Shown: one piece after another, positions 7,843 to 16,290 of the stretch
Layout of the letters: every line of letters begins with the position of its first letter
How positions within the stretch are numbered: the first letter of the stretch is position 1
NCBI GenBank assembly: GCA_017882285.1
Contig: JADGPS010000014.1
Coordinates: forward strand, 1 to 48,742
Source of the DNA: Paludibacter sp.
GTDB taxonomy: Bacteria > Bacteroidota > Bacteroidia > Bacteroidales > Paludibacteraceae
Length of the DNA stretch: 48,742 nt
Direction of reading: 5' to 3'
Program-made: the position numbers and the translations under genes
The notes under the pieces: model-generated
What the model saw: only the letters and a program-made list of their open reading frames with translations
Database searches by the model: none
Told to the model about the DNA's origin: nothing

Positions 7843-8994
7843 ATGGCAAAAATATTAGTAATTGACGATGAACGCAGTATTCGGAGTACGCTGAAAGATA
7901 TTCTGGAATTTGAAAAGCATCAGGTCACCTTGGCTGAAAATGGGAGGCAAGGATTGGAAGCAGCGCAGAATGGGGTTTTTGATCTGATTTTTTCGGATAT
8001 AAAAATGCCTGAAATGGATGGAATTGAATTGCTTGGCCATTTGAATGATATAAATATTGAAGCTCCTATCGTTATGATTTCAGGTCATGGTAATATAGAA
8101 ACGGCTGTAGAATGTATCAAGAAAGGCGCATTTGATTTTATTGTTAAACCAATTGACTTGAACCGACTGCTCATTACCGTTCGCAATGCATTGGAAAGAA
8201 ACACGCTGGTTACTGAAACCAAAACATTGAAAAAGAAAGTAGCTAAACATCATCAAATGATTGGCACTTCGCCTGCCATAGAAAAAGTAAGAATGATGAT
8301 TGAACGGGTTGCACTTACCGATGCCCGCGTATTGATTACCGGTGATAATGGTACGGGGAAAGAAGTAGTTGCACGCTTACTTTTTGAACAAAGCAATCGT
8401 AACGATGCACCTTATGTGGAAGTAAACTGTGCAGCCATTCCTTCCGAATTGATTGAAAGTGAACTTTTTGGACATGAAAAAGGTGCTTTTACTTCGGCCA
8501 TCAAACAACGAATCGGAAAATTTGAACAGGCAGACGGAGGAACAATATTCCTCGACGAAATTGGAGATATGAGTCTTTCGGCACAAACCAAAGTGCTGCG
8601 TGTATTGCAGGAAAATGAACTGACACGCGTCGGTAGCGACAGAAGTATCAAAGTAAATGTCCGTGTGCTGGCCGCCACAAACAAAAACCTGAAAAAAGAA
8701 ATTGAAAAAGGAAATTTTCGGGAAGATTTATTTCACCGCTTGAATGTTATTCCTATTCATGTCCCAAGTTTGGAAGAACGCAAAGAAGATATCCCGCTAT
8801 TGGTAAAACATTTTTGTGAATTAATTTGTAGCGAACAAGGCATTCAACCCAAAAGTTTTGAAGATTCAGCTATAGAAATTCTTCAATCCCAATCCTGGAC
8901 AGGGAATATCCGCGAACTGCGCAATATGGTGGAACGGTTGATAATTCTTGGTGGAGCAACGATTAGTAAAGAAGATATTGAGATGTTTGCATGA
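7843..8994 (+). CDS. NtrC-type response regulator, receiver plus sigma-54 AAA+ domain, no DNA-binding domain
   Basis: A 383-residue protein. The receiver domain spans 1-120, with DD at 8-9, phospho-acceptor Asp52 in FSDIKMPEMDG and Lys102 in VKP. The AAA+ domain follows: Walker A GDNGTGKE at 167-174, ELFGHEKGAFTSA at 207-219, Walker B GGTIFLDE at 232-239, and NFREDLFHRLNV with the sensor arginines. The protein ends at residue 383, right after the AAA+ lid (GNIRELRNMVERL), so the usual C-terminal Fis-type helix-turn-helix is absent. The sigma-54 contact loop reads GAFTSA instead of GAFTGA. It may therefore act from solution on sigma-54 holoenzyme or regulate by another mode. No sensor kinase is adjacent. 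It follows purD by 29 bp and may be co-transcribed. Confidence 0.9.
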   Translation: MAKILVIDDERSIRSTLKDILEFEKHQVTLAENGRQGLEAAQNGVFDLIFSDIKMPEMDGIELLGHLNDINIEAPIVMISGHGNIETAVECIKKGAFDFIVKPIDLNRLLITVRNALERNTLVTETKTLKKKVAKHHQMIGTSPAIEKVRMMIERVALTDARVLITGDNGTGKEVVARLLFEQSNRNDAPYVEVNCAAIPSELIESELFGHEKGAFTSAIKQRIGKFEQADGGTIFLDEIGDMSLSAQTKVLRVLQENELTRVGSDRSIKVNVRVLAATNKNLKKEIEKGNFREDLFHRLNVIPIHVPSLEERKEDIPLLVKHFCELICSEQGIQPKSFEDSAIEILQSQSWTGNIRELRNMVERLIILGGATISKEDIEMFA

Positions 8995-9104
8995 GAAACC
9001 CAAACTAAAGGGGATTAAGTTACTTTCATCTTTTATTACAACATAGTATAAACAGTTGTACTAATCCAACTTTCCATCAGTTGGCGGATTAGGGGTCATT
9101 AATT

Positions 9105-10001
9105 ATGAATAAACTCAACGCTCAAATAAAATTTTTATTCCACGAGCAGGTTTCCAACTGGGAACTTGCACGTGTTAACTATGAAGATTTGAAAACTGTC
9201 AGAACCAAGACCTTTTCGTTTGGTGACTTTGATGTTAAAGTGCAGTTTAATCCTGCTCGAATAATTTCGTCAGGAGCAAAAGTGGATGCCAAAACCATAA
9301 CCGAGCGCAAGTGTTTTTTGTGTGCAGAAAACCGACCTTCGGAACAAAACGGGATTCAATTAGGCAATTACACACTTTTGGTAAATCCTTTTCCCATTTT
9401 CCCCGAACATTTTACTATTCCTCACAAGAAACATATTGCCCAACAAATCAAAGGTTATTTTGTGGATTTACTTGAGTTGGCAAAAGTGTTAAGCGATTAT
9501 GTTGTTTTTTATAATGGTCCGAAATGCGGTGCTTCCGCTCCCGACCATTTGCACTTTCAGTCCGGAACGAAGAACTTTTTACCTCTTGTTTCCGATTACA
9601 AAAGACTAAAAATAACTCATACTGAATTATTGGATGAAGGTGTGAACTATCAGATGTTCCGGTTAAAAAACTACCTGCGTACGGTTTATTGCATAGAATC
9701 GGACAACATCCAATCAGCTCAAAACCTGTTTGAAAACCTTTATATCGAATGGCAAGCAGAGAAAACCGATGAACCCATGATGAATATTCTTTGTTCATTC
9801 GAAGATGGAATCTGGTACACGTTTATTCTCCCACGTGCAGCATTTCGTCCGTGGCAATACACTGCTGAAGGCGACCAACAATTGCTCATAAGTCCAGCTG
9901 CGGTAGAGATGAGTGGCATATTTATCACGCCCATCGAGAGCCATTTTGAGCGAATTACCAAAGAAGATGTGGTAAGTATATTGGAACAAGTCACCAGATA
10001 A
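9105..10001 (+). CDS. DUF4922 family, HIT-superfamily-like protein
   Basis: A 298-residue cytosolic protein. A CFLC motif (Cys70, Cys73) precedes the sequence GNYTLLVNPFPIFPEHFTIP. That segment is characteristic of GalT/Ap4A-phosphorylase-type HIT enzymes, where it forms part of the nucleotide-binding sheet. The signature ASAPDHLHFQ gives an H-x-H-x-Q motif at 148-152, the nucleotidyl-transfer histidine site. Bacteroidota homologues are usually annotated DUF4922. A nucleotide-sugar or dinucleotide phosphorylase/transferase activity is likely from the motif, but the substrate is unknown. The gene precedes a transglutaminase-like and a SpoIID gene. The spacer before it carries a copy of the TTGGCGGA-type repeat. 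Confidence 0.8.
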   Translation: MNKLNAQIKFLFHEQVSNWELARVNYEDLKTVRTKTFSFGDFDVKVQFNPARIISSGAKVDAKTITERKCFLCAENRPSEQNGIQLGNYTLLVNPFPIFPEHFTIPHKKHIAQQIKGYFVDLLELAKVLSDYVVFYNGPKCGASAPDHLHFQSGTKNFLPLVSDYKRLKITHTELLDEGVNYQMFRLKNYLRTVYCIESDNIQSAQNLFENLYIEWQAEKTDEPMMNILCSFEDGIWYTFILPRAAFRPWQYTAEGDQQLLISPAAVEMSGIFITPIESHFERITKEDVVSILEQVTR

Positions 10002-10079
10002 TGTTTCATACTAAAATTTATTACTGTTATAGCAATATGTTATAGCTTTATATTAATCAATTGTATTATAAACAAAAAC

Positions 10080-10111
10080 CTCAAAGAGTGCGAAGCATCT
10101 TTGAGAGTTTT
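10080..10111 (+). terminator. Rho-independent terminator of the DUF4922 gene
   Basis: CTCAAAGA (10080-10087) pairs with TCTTTGAG (10098-10105), and an inner TGC-GAA-GCA stem caps it. A short T run (AGAGTTTT) follows. It lies about 80 bp after the stop codon and before the next gene. Confidence 0.65.
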
Positions 10112-10192
10112 GATAAATGAGCATTCCAGAAAACTTTTAGGAGGTATGCACTCCAAAAGGTCTGTAAAATAGAAGATAAAAATATTTAGTTG

Positions 10193-11377
10193 ATGTCTAC
10201 GAAAATCAAAATCACTTTTTTTTTAATAGTTTTGTTTTGCAGTGGAATATTGGCGCAAACTGTCAACGAATTTTCATCTGTTGACAATACGATGCTTCAA
10301 ATTCCGGATTCGTCAACAAAATCGACTCAAAGCATAGCTCGTTTTATCGATAGGAAGTTTACAAATCAAAATGACAAAATTAGAGCGGTATTTTATTGGG
10401 TTGCAAAAAACATTCAATACGATATAAAAAATATGTATGCGGTTGATTTTCAGGAGGATAAAAAAGAACTTATAGACAAAGTGCTGAGAACCAGAAAAGC
10501 GGTTTGTTTTGGTTATGCTGTTCTTTTCTGCGAAATTGCCAACAAAACGGGTATAAAATCGTGTGTCGTCGAGGGTTTCACAAAGCAAAACGGGAAGGTG
10601 GATTATGTATCACATGCCTGGTGTGCCGCTTACATTAATTCCCGCTGGTATTTATTCGATCCTACCTGGGGTTCGGGCGGCATTTTAAACTCAAAATTTG
10701 TGAGTCAATTGAACGATTATTATTTCAAAACAACACCCGTAAGTTTGATTAAATCACATATTCCTTTCGATTTGCAGTGGCAATTTCTAAACTATCCTGT
10801 TACTTTTCAGGAATTTTATCAGGGAAAAACGGATTCAAATCCCCAAAAGAAGTTATTCAATTTTAATGATTCAATTGCTGCGTATGAAAAGCAAACCGAA
10901 ATCGAACAATTGATCACTGCCACTCGTAGAATAGAGGAGAATGGAGGAGCCATAAATTCAATCATATTTGAAAAACTACAGTATAACAAACGAAAAGTTG
11001 AGTATATAAACAATAAACTGATTTCCGAACAATTTAATTCAGTAGTCAATAATTTCAATACCGGGATAAATTTATTAAATGAATTTATTAACTACCGAAA
11101 CAAACAATTTACGCCCATCAAACCCGATTCGGAATTAAAACTTATGCTCGATAACATAGAAACTTCTTTCAATTTGGCAAAGGAAAATATCAACCAAATT
11201 AATAATCCCGATTCAAATATCTTGTCGTCAATCAACCAATTAAACAAATCGATAAACGAAGCGTATCAGAATTTGGACGAACAAAAAACGTTCTTGGAAA
11301 AATATTTGTCAACAGGGAAACTATTCAGAAAATCGTTATTTTACAAATACATATGGATGGAAATTCCAATAAACTGA
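10193..11377 (+). CDS. Exported transglutaminase-like cysteine protein
   Basis: A 394-residue protein with a signal peptide ending at ILAQ (residue 22). The transglutaminase-like core has Cys105 in RKAVCFGYA, His141 in YVSHAWC and Asp156 in RWYLFDPTWG. The Cys-His-Asp triad is therefore intact. Bacterial members act as peptidases or amidases in the envelope, not usually as cross-linkers. The C-terminal ~190 residues are helical and rich in Asn, Lys and Glu, without a recognised domain. I chose ATG at 10193; the codon before it is TTG and would place the start directly against the signal peptide without benefit. The SpoIID gene follows 5 bp downstream, so the two are probably translated from one mRNA, consistent with a cell-wall role. 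Confidence 0.8.
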   Translation: MSTKIKITFFLIVLFCSGILAQTVNEFSSVDNTMLQIPDSSTKSTQSIARFIDRKFTNQNDKIRAVFYWVAKNIQYDIKNMYAVDFQEDKKELIDKVLRTRKAVCFGYAVLFCEIANKTGIKSCVVEGFTKQNGKVDYVSHAWCAAYINSRWYLFDPTWGSGGILNSKFVSQLNDYYFKTTPVSLIKSHIPFDLQWQFLNYPVTFQEFYQGKTDSNPQKKLFNFNDSIAAYEKQTEIEQLITATRRIEENGGAINSIIFEKLQYNKRKVEYINNKLISEQFNSVVNNFNTGINLLNEFINYRNKQFTPIKPDSELKLMLDNIETSFNLAKENINQINNPDSNILSSINQLNKSINEAYQNLDEQKTFLEKYLSTGKLFRKSLFYKYIWMEIPIN

Positions 11378-11382
11378 TATAA

Positions 11383-12705
11383 ATGAATCAAAAAGAACCC
11401 ATTATACACGTCGGAATTCTTTCCGCCACCGAAATTGAATTTATCCTGAACGGAACATTTACCACTTCGAACGGCAAAACGTACAGCAGAAAGCAGAAAG
11501 CGGAATATCGTGACGGAAAGGTGCTGTTCGACGGTGAAAGTGTGGCAGAAATTATCTTTGAATCAACCGATGCTGATTCCTCTTTCGATTTAATTGACGT
11601 GGTTATCGGTATCAATTTTCACTGGGAACGCAAGGAAAATCAACGTTTCAAAGGGGCGTTGAAAATCATTGTGGAAGATGAAAAAATCACCGCTATTAAT
11701 CGTATCGGGGTGGAAGATTACCTTAGCAGCGTTATATCCAGCGAAATGAATGCCACTGCTTCCGACGAATTACTGAAAGCTCATGCCGTGATATCGAGGA
11801 GTTGGTTACTGTGTCCGTTGCAAGAGCCAAGAACAAAGAATCAAGACAAAACTACCGACTATAAACTACCGACTACCAACTATATTTTAAAGTGGTACGA
11901 ACGTGATGCCCACACGCATTTCGATGTATGTGCCGACGATCATTGCCAGCGTTATCAGGGAATAACCCGAGCCTCGACTGTTGCGGTGGAGAAAGCCATA
12001 GAGGCAACCCGAGGTGAAGTGTTGTGGTACGAAGGTGAAATTTGCGATGCCCGTTATTCCAAATCATGTGGAGGCATTTCGGAAACTTTTGAAAATTGCT
12101 GGGCACCGGAGCATTATCCGTACCTTACAAAAGTCATCGACAACCCCACCGAACCGGAAGGTTTTGAGCTGGATTTGACCGTGGAAGCCAATGCCGAAAA
12201 GTGGATACGCCAATCACCCGAAGCATTTTGTAATACAACGGACAAAAAAGTATTGGAGCAGGTGTTGAATAATTACGATCAGGAAACAACAGACTTTTAC
12301 CGGTGGAAGGTGGAAAATACACAAGCCGAAATTTCAGAATTAGTAAAGCGCCGTTCCGGATTCGATTTTGGAGAAATTATTGATTTAATTCCGGTTAAAC
12401 GCGGAGAATCAGGCAGACTGATTGAGATGAAAATTGTCGGGACAAAACAAACCATTATTGTCGGGAAAGAACTGGAAATCCGCAAATGGCTTTCGAACTC
12501 TCACCTGTACAGTTCTGCTTTTGTGGTGGACAAATCTGATATTGTTGATGGCATTCCGCAGCATTTCACCCTGACCGGTGCCGGCTGGGGACATGGCGTG
12601 GGACTTTGCCAGATTGGTGCTGCCGTCATGGGCGAAAAAGGATATCCATACAACGAGATTTTGTTGCATTATTTCCGGGGAGCGGAATTGAAGAAAATGT
12701 ATTGA
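11383..12705 (+). CDS. SpoIID/LytB domain protein (amidase enhancer / peptidoglycan lytic transglycosylase-like)
   Basis: A 440-residue protein. The SpoIID domain shows RIGVEDYLSSVISSEMNATA (~108-126) with the conserved Glu121, LKAHAVISRSW (~131-141), and the C-terminal GAGWGHGVGLCQIGA block that closes the fold. SpoIID proteins cleave peptidoglycan glycans or stimulate amidases. Here the organism is not a spore former, so a wall-turnover role is expected. No clear signal peptide is visible. Residues ~147-168 (EPRTKNQDKTTDYKLPTTNY) are encoded by a stretch resembling the intergenic repeats of this genome, an apparent in-frame insertion in a variable loop. Tight spacing to the transglutaminase-like gene suggests co-expression. 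Confidence 0.85.
   Translation: MNQKEPIIHVGILSATEIEFILNGTFTTSNGKTYSRKQKAEYRDGKVLFDGESVAEIIFESTDADSSFDLIDVVIGINFHWERKENQRFKGALKIIVEDEKITAINRIGVEDYLSSVISSEMNATASDELLKAHAVISRSWLLCPLQEPRTKNQDKTTDYKLPTTNYILKWYERDAHTHFDVCADDHCQRYQGITRASTVAVEKAIEATRGEVLWYEGEICDARYSKSCGGISETFENCWAPEHYPYLTKVIDNPTEPEGFELDLTVEANAEKWIRQSPEAFCNTTDKKVLEQVLNNYDQETTDFYRWKVENTQAEISELVKRRSGFDFGEIIDLIPVKRGESGRLIEMKIVGTKQTIIVGKELEIRKWLSNSHLYSSAFVVDKSDIVDGIPQHFTLTGAGWGHGVGLCQIGAAVMGEKGYPYNEILLHYFRGAELKKMY
11821..11880 (+). repeat. Intergenic-type repeat inside the SpoIID coding sequence
   Basis: The DNA contains AAGAATCAAGA followed by two copies of ACTACCGACTATAAACTACC-like words. The same words occur between genes at 4233-4250, 7809-7819 and, reversed, 34244-34273. 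AAGAATCAAGA also occurs reversed in the RluF tail (16470-16490). Here the 60 bases keep the frame open and lie between two conserved SpoIID blocks. Confidence 0.65.
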
Positions 12706-12832
12706 TTCAACTTTTCCAAAGTTTGGAACTTTGGAAAAGTTAGTCGAAAAAAGAAGAAATGCGGGGAATAAGGCATAATCAACGCATAATTTGAGGAGAA
12801 AAATTACAAGGAATAAAATAAATATAAACATC

Positions 12833-13456
12833 ATGAGAAAACAAATCCTGATCCCTATTCTGATTCTATTCAGTTTGAACACATTCTCACAGAATCAAAA
12901 ATGTGACACTACCGTTGAAAAAACAAAGATTGTATTGCAAAAAATGCCGGACAATGCATATAATGTCGTTTATGAAAATAAAAGATTTAAACTCTATTTT
13001 ATAAAAGATCAGGTGATTAGATTCTCTAAATCAAGAACTTTTGGATTTGAAGACTTGGAAAAAGTAGACATAGGCCCTTTGATTAAGGAGTTAAATTCTA
13101 AAATTAGTTTAATTCAGTTTTGTGACCCAAATTGGGAGTTAAATAAAAATCCCAAAAAATATGGATATGACGAAACTAATAATAATGACGAAAAAAAAAG
13201 TTCAATGTACATTGTTGAACATAATAAGTTTCTAAGGAATTCATCTTTATTTGAAAATATTTTAGAAAGTTATTTGTTAAAAGGTCAATTTTCAATATTT
13301 GACAAAAGAAATAAGTCATTCATAAAAACGAAATATGTTTATTACATTAATAAAACTATAAATTATCCGAGTGGATATGAGAGAATTGAAAAATTTCAGC
13401 TTAAAAATGGCCTGATAATATTTAAAAAATATTCTCGTTTAAGTATAAGTGATTAG
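12833..13456 (+). CDS. Exported protein of unknown function, AT-rich orphan
   Basis: A 207-residue protein starting at MRKQILIPILILFSLNTFSQ, a clear signal peptide. An ATG 42 bases upstream adds a basic, unlikely extension (MRRKITRNK). The mature part is Lys/Asn/Ile/Tyr-rich. I see no catalytic motif or named domain. Base composition is distinctly more AT-rich than the flanking SpoIID and permease genes, and codon use is biased to AAA, AAT and TTT. Both hint at a young or transferred gene. It has about 120 bp of spacer on the left and 24 bp to the permease gene on the right. Confidence 0.6.
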   Translation: MRKQILIPILILFSLNTFSQNQKCDTTVEKTKIVLQKMPDNAYNVVYENKRFKLYFIKDQVIRFSKSRTFGFEDLEKVDIGPLIKELNSKISLIQFCDPNWELNKNPKKYGYDETNNNDEKKSSMYIVEHNKFLRNSSLFENILESYLLKGQFSIFDKRNKSFIKTKYVYYINKTINYPSGYERIEKFQLKNGLIIFKKYSRLSISD

Positions 13457-13480
13457 TTTTAATTTTTAGGATATAAATAA

Positions 13481-15343
13481 ATGAAAAAAAATAATTCTCC
13501 CTGGTCTTGGATTCCAACGCTTTATTTTGCACAAGGCATTCCGTATGTAGCAGCCATGTCGGTGGCTGTGATTATGTACAAACGTTTCGGCATTTCCAAT
13601 GGTGACATTGCGCTATATACCAGCTGGCTTTATTTGCCGTGGGTTATCAAACCTTTCTGGAGCCCGTTTGTAGACATGATAAAAACCAAACGTTGGTGGA
13701 TTGTAACTATGCAGTTGCTGGTTGGGGCAGGATTGGCAGGAGTTGCATTTCTGATTCCCATGCCGTTTTTCTTTCAGGCAACGCTGGCTGTTTTATGGCT
13801 GATTGCGTTCAGTTCGGCCACCCACGATATCGCCGCCGATGGATTTTACATGCTGGCGTTGGATAGTCCGCAACAATCTTTTTTTGTGGGTATCCGAAGT
13901 ACATTTTACCGGTTAGCCATGATCACCGGACAAGGTTTGCTGATTATCATTGCCGGAAGTCTGGAGAGTTTTACAGGACTGGAACCGATGCAGTTTACTG
14001 CCGAATCATCAAAAACGGCACAAACGGAAGTAGTGCTTCAGGCTCAAAACTATTCTGTTCCAAAAACAGACAAAATGACTTTTGTGGCATTCCCATCCGA
14101 TCTGGTGCTGAACACGAATAATATTTCGCCCGACTCGCTGGCAAAAATCAAAGCTTTTGCCTTGGACGAAAACCAAAAGAACGGTTTTGTAACGGTAGAA
14201 AATAATTCTACAAATCAAAACAAGAAAAACACAGATTCCTGGTGGACACGATACATTTCAGCTCCGCTTGGCCATTTTATCAAAGCTAACTTTGGAAAAA
14301 CGACCAAAAATGTATTTGCCGGCGATGGCAAAGTCGGAAATGCCGGAATCGTGGCTGTGCGACTGACCAAACAGCCTGAACCAGGGAAAACGGTGATACT
14401 CAATTCCAGTTTTGGCAAAGGCGATAAAAGTATATCCTTAGCGTCGGGCGAGCGCTTTGTATTTACCCACGAAAACTGGGACAAACCGGCTTATATAGTA
14501 GTTCAACTGGATTACAAATTGAAGGATCAGGTAAAAAGTGAATTCAAGGGAATTTCGGGAAATATTAAATTAGCCTGGAGCATCACGTTCTTTATTCTGG
14601 CCGGATTCTTTATCCTGATTTTCATTTATCACCGCTTTATTCTGCCGCGCCCCGCGTCCGATCATGCAACGGTAACCAACAGCGTCGGTGATGTATTCCG
14701 CGAATTCGGTCACACGTTTGCCACTTTCTTTCAAAAACCGGGTGTAGGTTTGGCCATTGCCTTTATGTTGTTGTACCGGCTCGGAGAAGCTCAGTTAGTA
14801 AAAATGATATCGCCGTTTCTGCTCGATGCCCGTGAGTTGGGCGGACTCGGACTGACAACCGGACAGGTTGGGTTGGTGTATGGAACAGTTGGAATTATTG
14901 CCCTGACACTCGGCGGAATTACCGGTGGAATCGCTGCATCGAGGAAAGGTCTTAAATTCTGGATCTGGCCCATGGCTCTGGCGATAACTTTACCACAAAT
15001 GGCTTATGTTATGTTGTCAACATTTATGCCTGAAAACTTGATTTTTATCAATATTGCTGTGGCAATCGAACAGTTTGGGTATGGCTTCGGATTCACGGCT
15101 TACATGCTCTATATGATTTACTTTGCCGATGGCGAACACAAAACAGCGCATTATGCCATTTGTACCGGATTTATGGCACTGGGCATGATGTTGCCGGGCA
15201 TGATGGCCGGTTGGTTGCAGGAATTACTGGGATATCAGCATTTCTTTATGTGGGTAATCCTTTGCACTATTCCTATGTTATCATTAATTCCTTTGCTTAA
15301 GATTGACAGGAATTACGGTAAAAAAACTGCCCCTAACCCGTAA
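13481..15343 (+). CDS. AmpG-like MFS permease with a large inserted beta domain
   Basis: A 620-residue inner-membrane protein. The opening WSWIPTLYFAQGIPY and the loop SATHDIAADGFYM resemble AmpG-type muropeptide permeases, which import anhydromuropeptides for wall recycling. E. coli AmpG is ~490 residues; this one has an extra ~200 residues (about 165-365) between the fifth/sixth and following helices. Within it, residues ~284-346 show the pattern V-A-V-R-L-T...P-G-K-T-V, SLASGERFVFTHENWDKP, V-V-Q-L. This looks like the F-T-x-x-N-W-D-x-P beta-sandwich motif common in secreted proteins. A SpoIID gene lies nearby, consistent with peptidoglycan turnover. The stop codon lies in the left arm of a repeat pair. 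Confidence 0.8.
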   Translation: MKKNNSPWSWIPTLYFAQGIPYVAAMSVAVIMYKRFGISNGDIALYTSWLYLPWVIKPFWSPFVDMIKTKRWWIVTMQLLVGAGLAGVAFLIPMPFFFQATLAVLWLIAFSSATHDIAADGFYMLALDSPQQSFFVGIRSTFYRLAMITGQGLLIIIAGSLESFTGLEPMQFTAESSKTAQTEVVLQAQNYSVPKTDKMTFVAFPSDLVLNTNNISPDSLAKIKAFALDENQKNGFVTVENNSTNQNKKNTDSWWTRYISAPLGHFIKANFGKTTKNVFAGDGKVGNAGIVAVRLTKQPEPGKTVILNSSFGKGDKSISLASGERFVFTHENWDKPAYIVVQLDYKLKDQVKSEFKGISGNIKLAWSITFFILAGFFILIFIYHRFILPRPASDHATVTNSVGDVFREFGHTFATFFQKPGVGLAIAFMLLYRLGEAQLVKMISPFLLDARELGGLGLTTGQVGLVYGTVGIIALTLGGITGGIAASRKGLKFWIWPMALAITLPQMAYVMLSTFMPENLIFINIAVAIEQFGYGFGFTAYMLYMIYFADGEHKTAHYAICTGFMALGMMLPGMMAGWLQELLGYQHFFMWVILCTIPMLSLIPLLKIDRNYGKKTAPNP

Positions 15344-15480
15344 AAGGGAATTCTATAAAACGGAAATGATTCAAATGCCGCAAATTTTTATTTACCTTTG
15401 CAACTTATTTCAATTACATACTAACTTAAAGTCCCCGCAATTTATCCCGATTTTTATCGGGAGGGGGATTTAGGGGGCCG
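15329..15480. repeat. Inverted pair of CCCCTAA-type repeats (REPIN-like), pair 1
   Basis: The left unit, GCCCCTAACCCGTAAAAGGG (15329-15348), contains the permease stop codon. The right unit (15432-15478) in opposite orientation reads GTCCCCGCAATTTATCCCGA, then a perfect TCCCGAT/ATCGGGA hairpin (15445-15451 with 15556-equivalent bases 15456-15462), then GGGGGATTTAGGGGG. About 80 bp lie between them, including a -7 box TACCTTTG at 15393-15400 that probably drives the next gene. The right unit closely resembles the single unit at 47203-47241. Confidence 0.7.
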
Positions 15481-15488
15481 AAAGATTT

Positions 15489-16262
15489 ATGAAGATATTA
15501 GTTTTGGGTGCCGGAAAAATGGGCACATTTTTGACCGATGTGATGTGCATTCAGCACGAAGTTGCTTTGTTCGACACCAATCCGAAACGATTGCGTTTTG
15601 TTTTCAACACCTACCGCATGACCGAATACGAAGAAATCCGCGAATTTGAACCGGAATTGGTGATTAACTGCGTAACACTGAAATTCACCATTGAAGCTTT
15701 TCAGGCTGTGTTGCCGTATTTGCCGAAAAATTGTATCATTTCGGATATTGCCTCGGTAAAGACAGGCTTGCTGGAATATTACGAAAGTACCGGCATGCGC
15801 TATGTTTCCACTCACCCCATGTTCGGCCCGACTTTTGCCACGCTTGATAACCTGAGTACACAAAGCGCCATCATCATTTCCGAATCCGATCACATGGGCA
15901 AAGCTTTTTTCAAAGATTTGTACGGATCGTTACGTTTGAAAATTTTCGAATATTCTTTCGACGAACATGACGAAACCATTGCTTATTCGCTGTCCATCCC
16001 GTTTGCATCGACGTTGGTTTTTGCGTCGGTAATGAAACATCAGGAAGCTCCGGGAACAACCTTCAAACGACACATGGATATTGCCGAAGGGTTATTATCA
16101 GAGGATGATTATCTGTTGACGGAAATTCTTTTTAACCCGAATACACCCAAACAAGTCGAAAATATACGCGCCGAGTTGAAAGTATTGTTGGATATCATTG
16201 AAGCAAAAGACTCAGAACGAATGCTGGCGTTTCTGACAAAGGTGAGGAAGAATATAGAATAG
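15489..16262 (+). CDS. tyrA: Prephenate dehydrogenase (TyrA family)
   Basis: A 257-residue cytosolic NAD(P)-dependent dehydrogenase of tyrosine synthesis. It oxidatively decarboxylates prephenate to 4-hydroxyphenylpyruvate. The N-terminal Rossmann motif is LGAGKMG (6-12). The substrate-site segment SDIASVKTG is followed by YVSTHPMFGPT, which carries the conserved His of the family. There is no chorismate mutase or ACT domain, so regulation or mutase activity must be elsewhere. It is a single gene in this window, transcribed from a promoter lying inside the repeat pair just upstream. The identity within the TyrA/arogenate dehydrogenase group is not resolved by eye. Confidence 0.85.
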   Translation: MKILVLGAGKMGTFLTDVMCIQHEVALFDTNPKRLRFVFNTYRMTEYEEIREFEPELVINCVTLKFTIEAFQAVLPYLPKNCIISDIASVKTGLLEYYESTGMRYVSTHPMFGPTFATLDNLSTQSAIIISESDHMGKAFFKDLYGSLRLKIFEYSFDEHDETIAYSLSIPFASTLVFASVMKHQEAPGTTFKRHMDIAEGLLSEDDYLLTEILFNPNTPKQVENIRAELKVLLDIIEAKDSERMLAFLTKVRKNIE

Positions 16263-16290
16263 ATAATTGATAAGATATGTAACTAATTTT

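Noticed and set aside
15329-15480. Insertion sequence
   Set aside because: No transposase frame, no target-site duplication visible; only short inverted repeat units.
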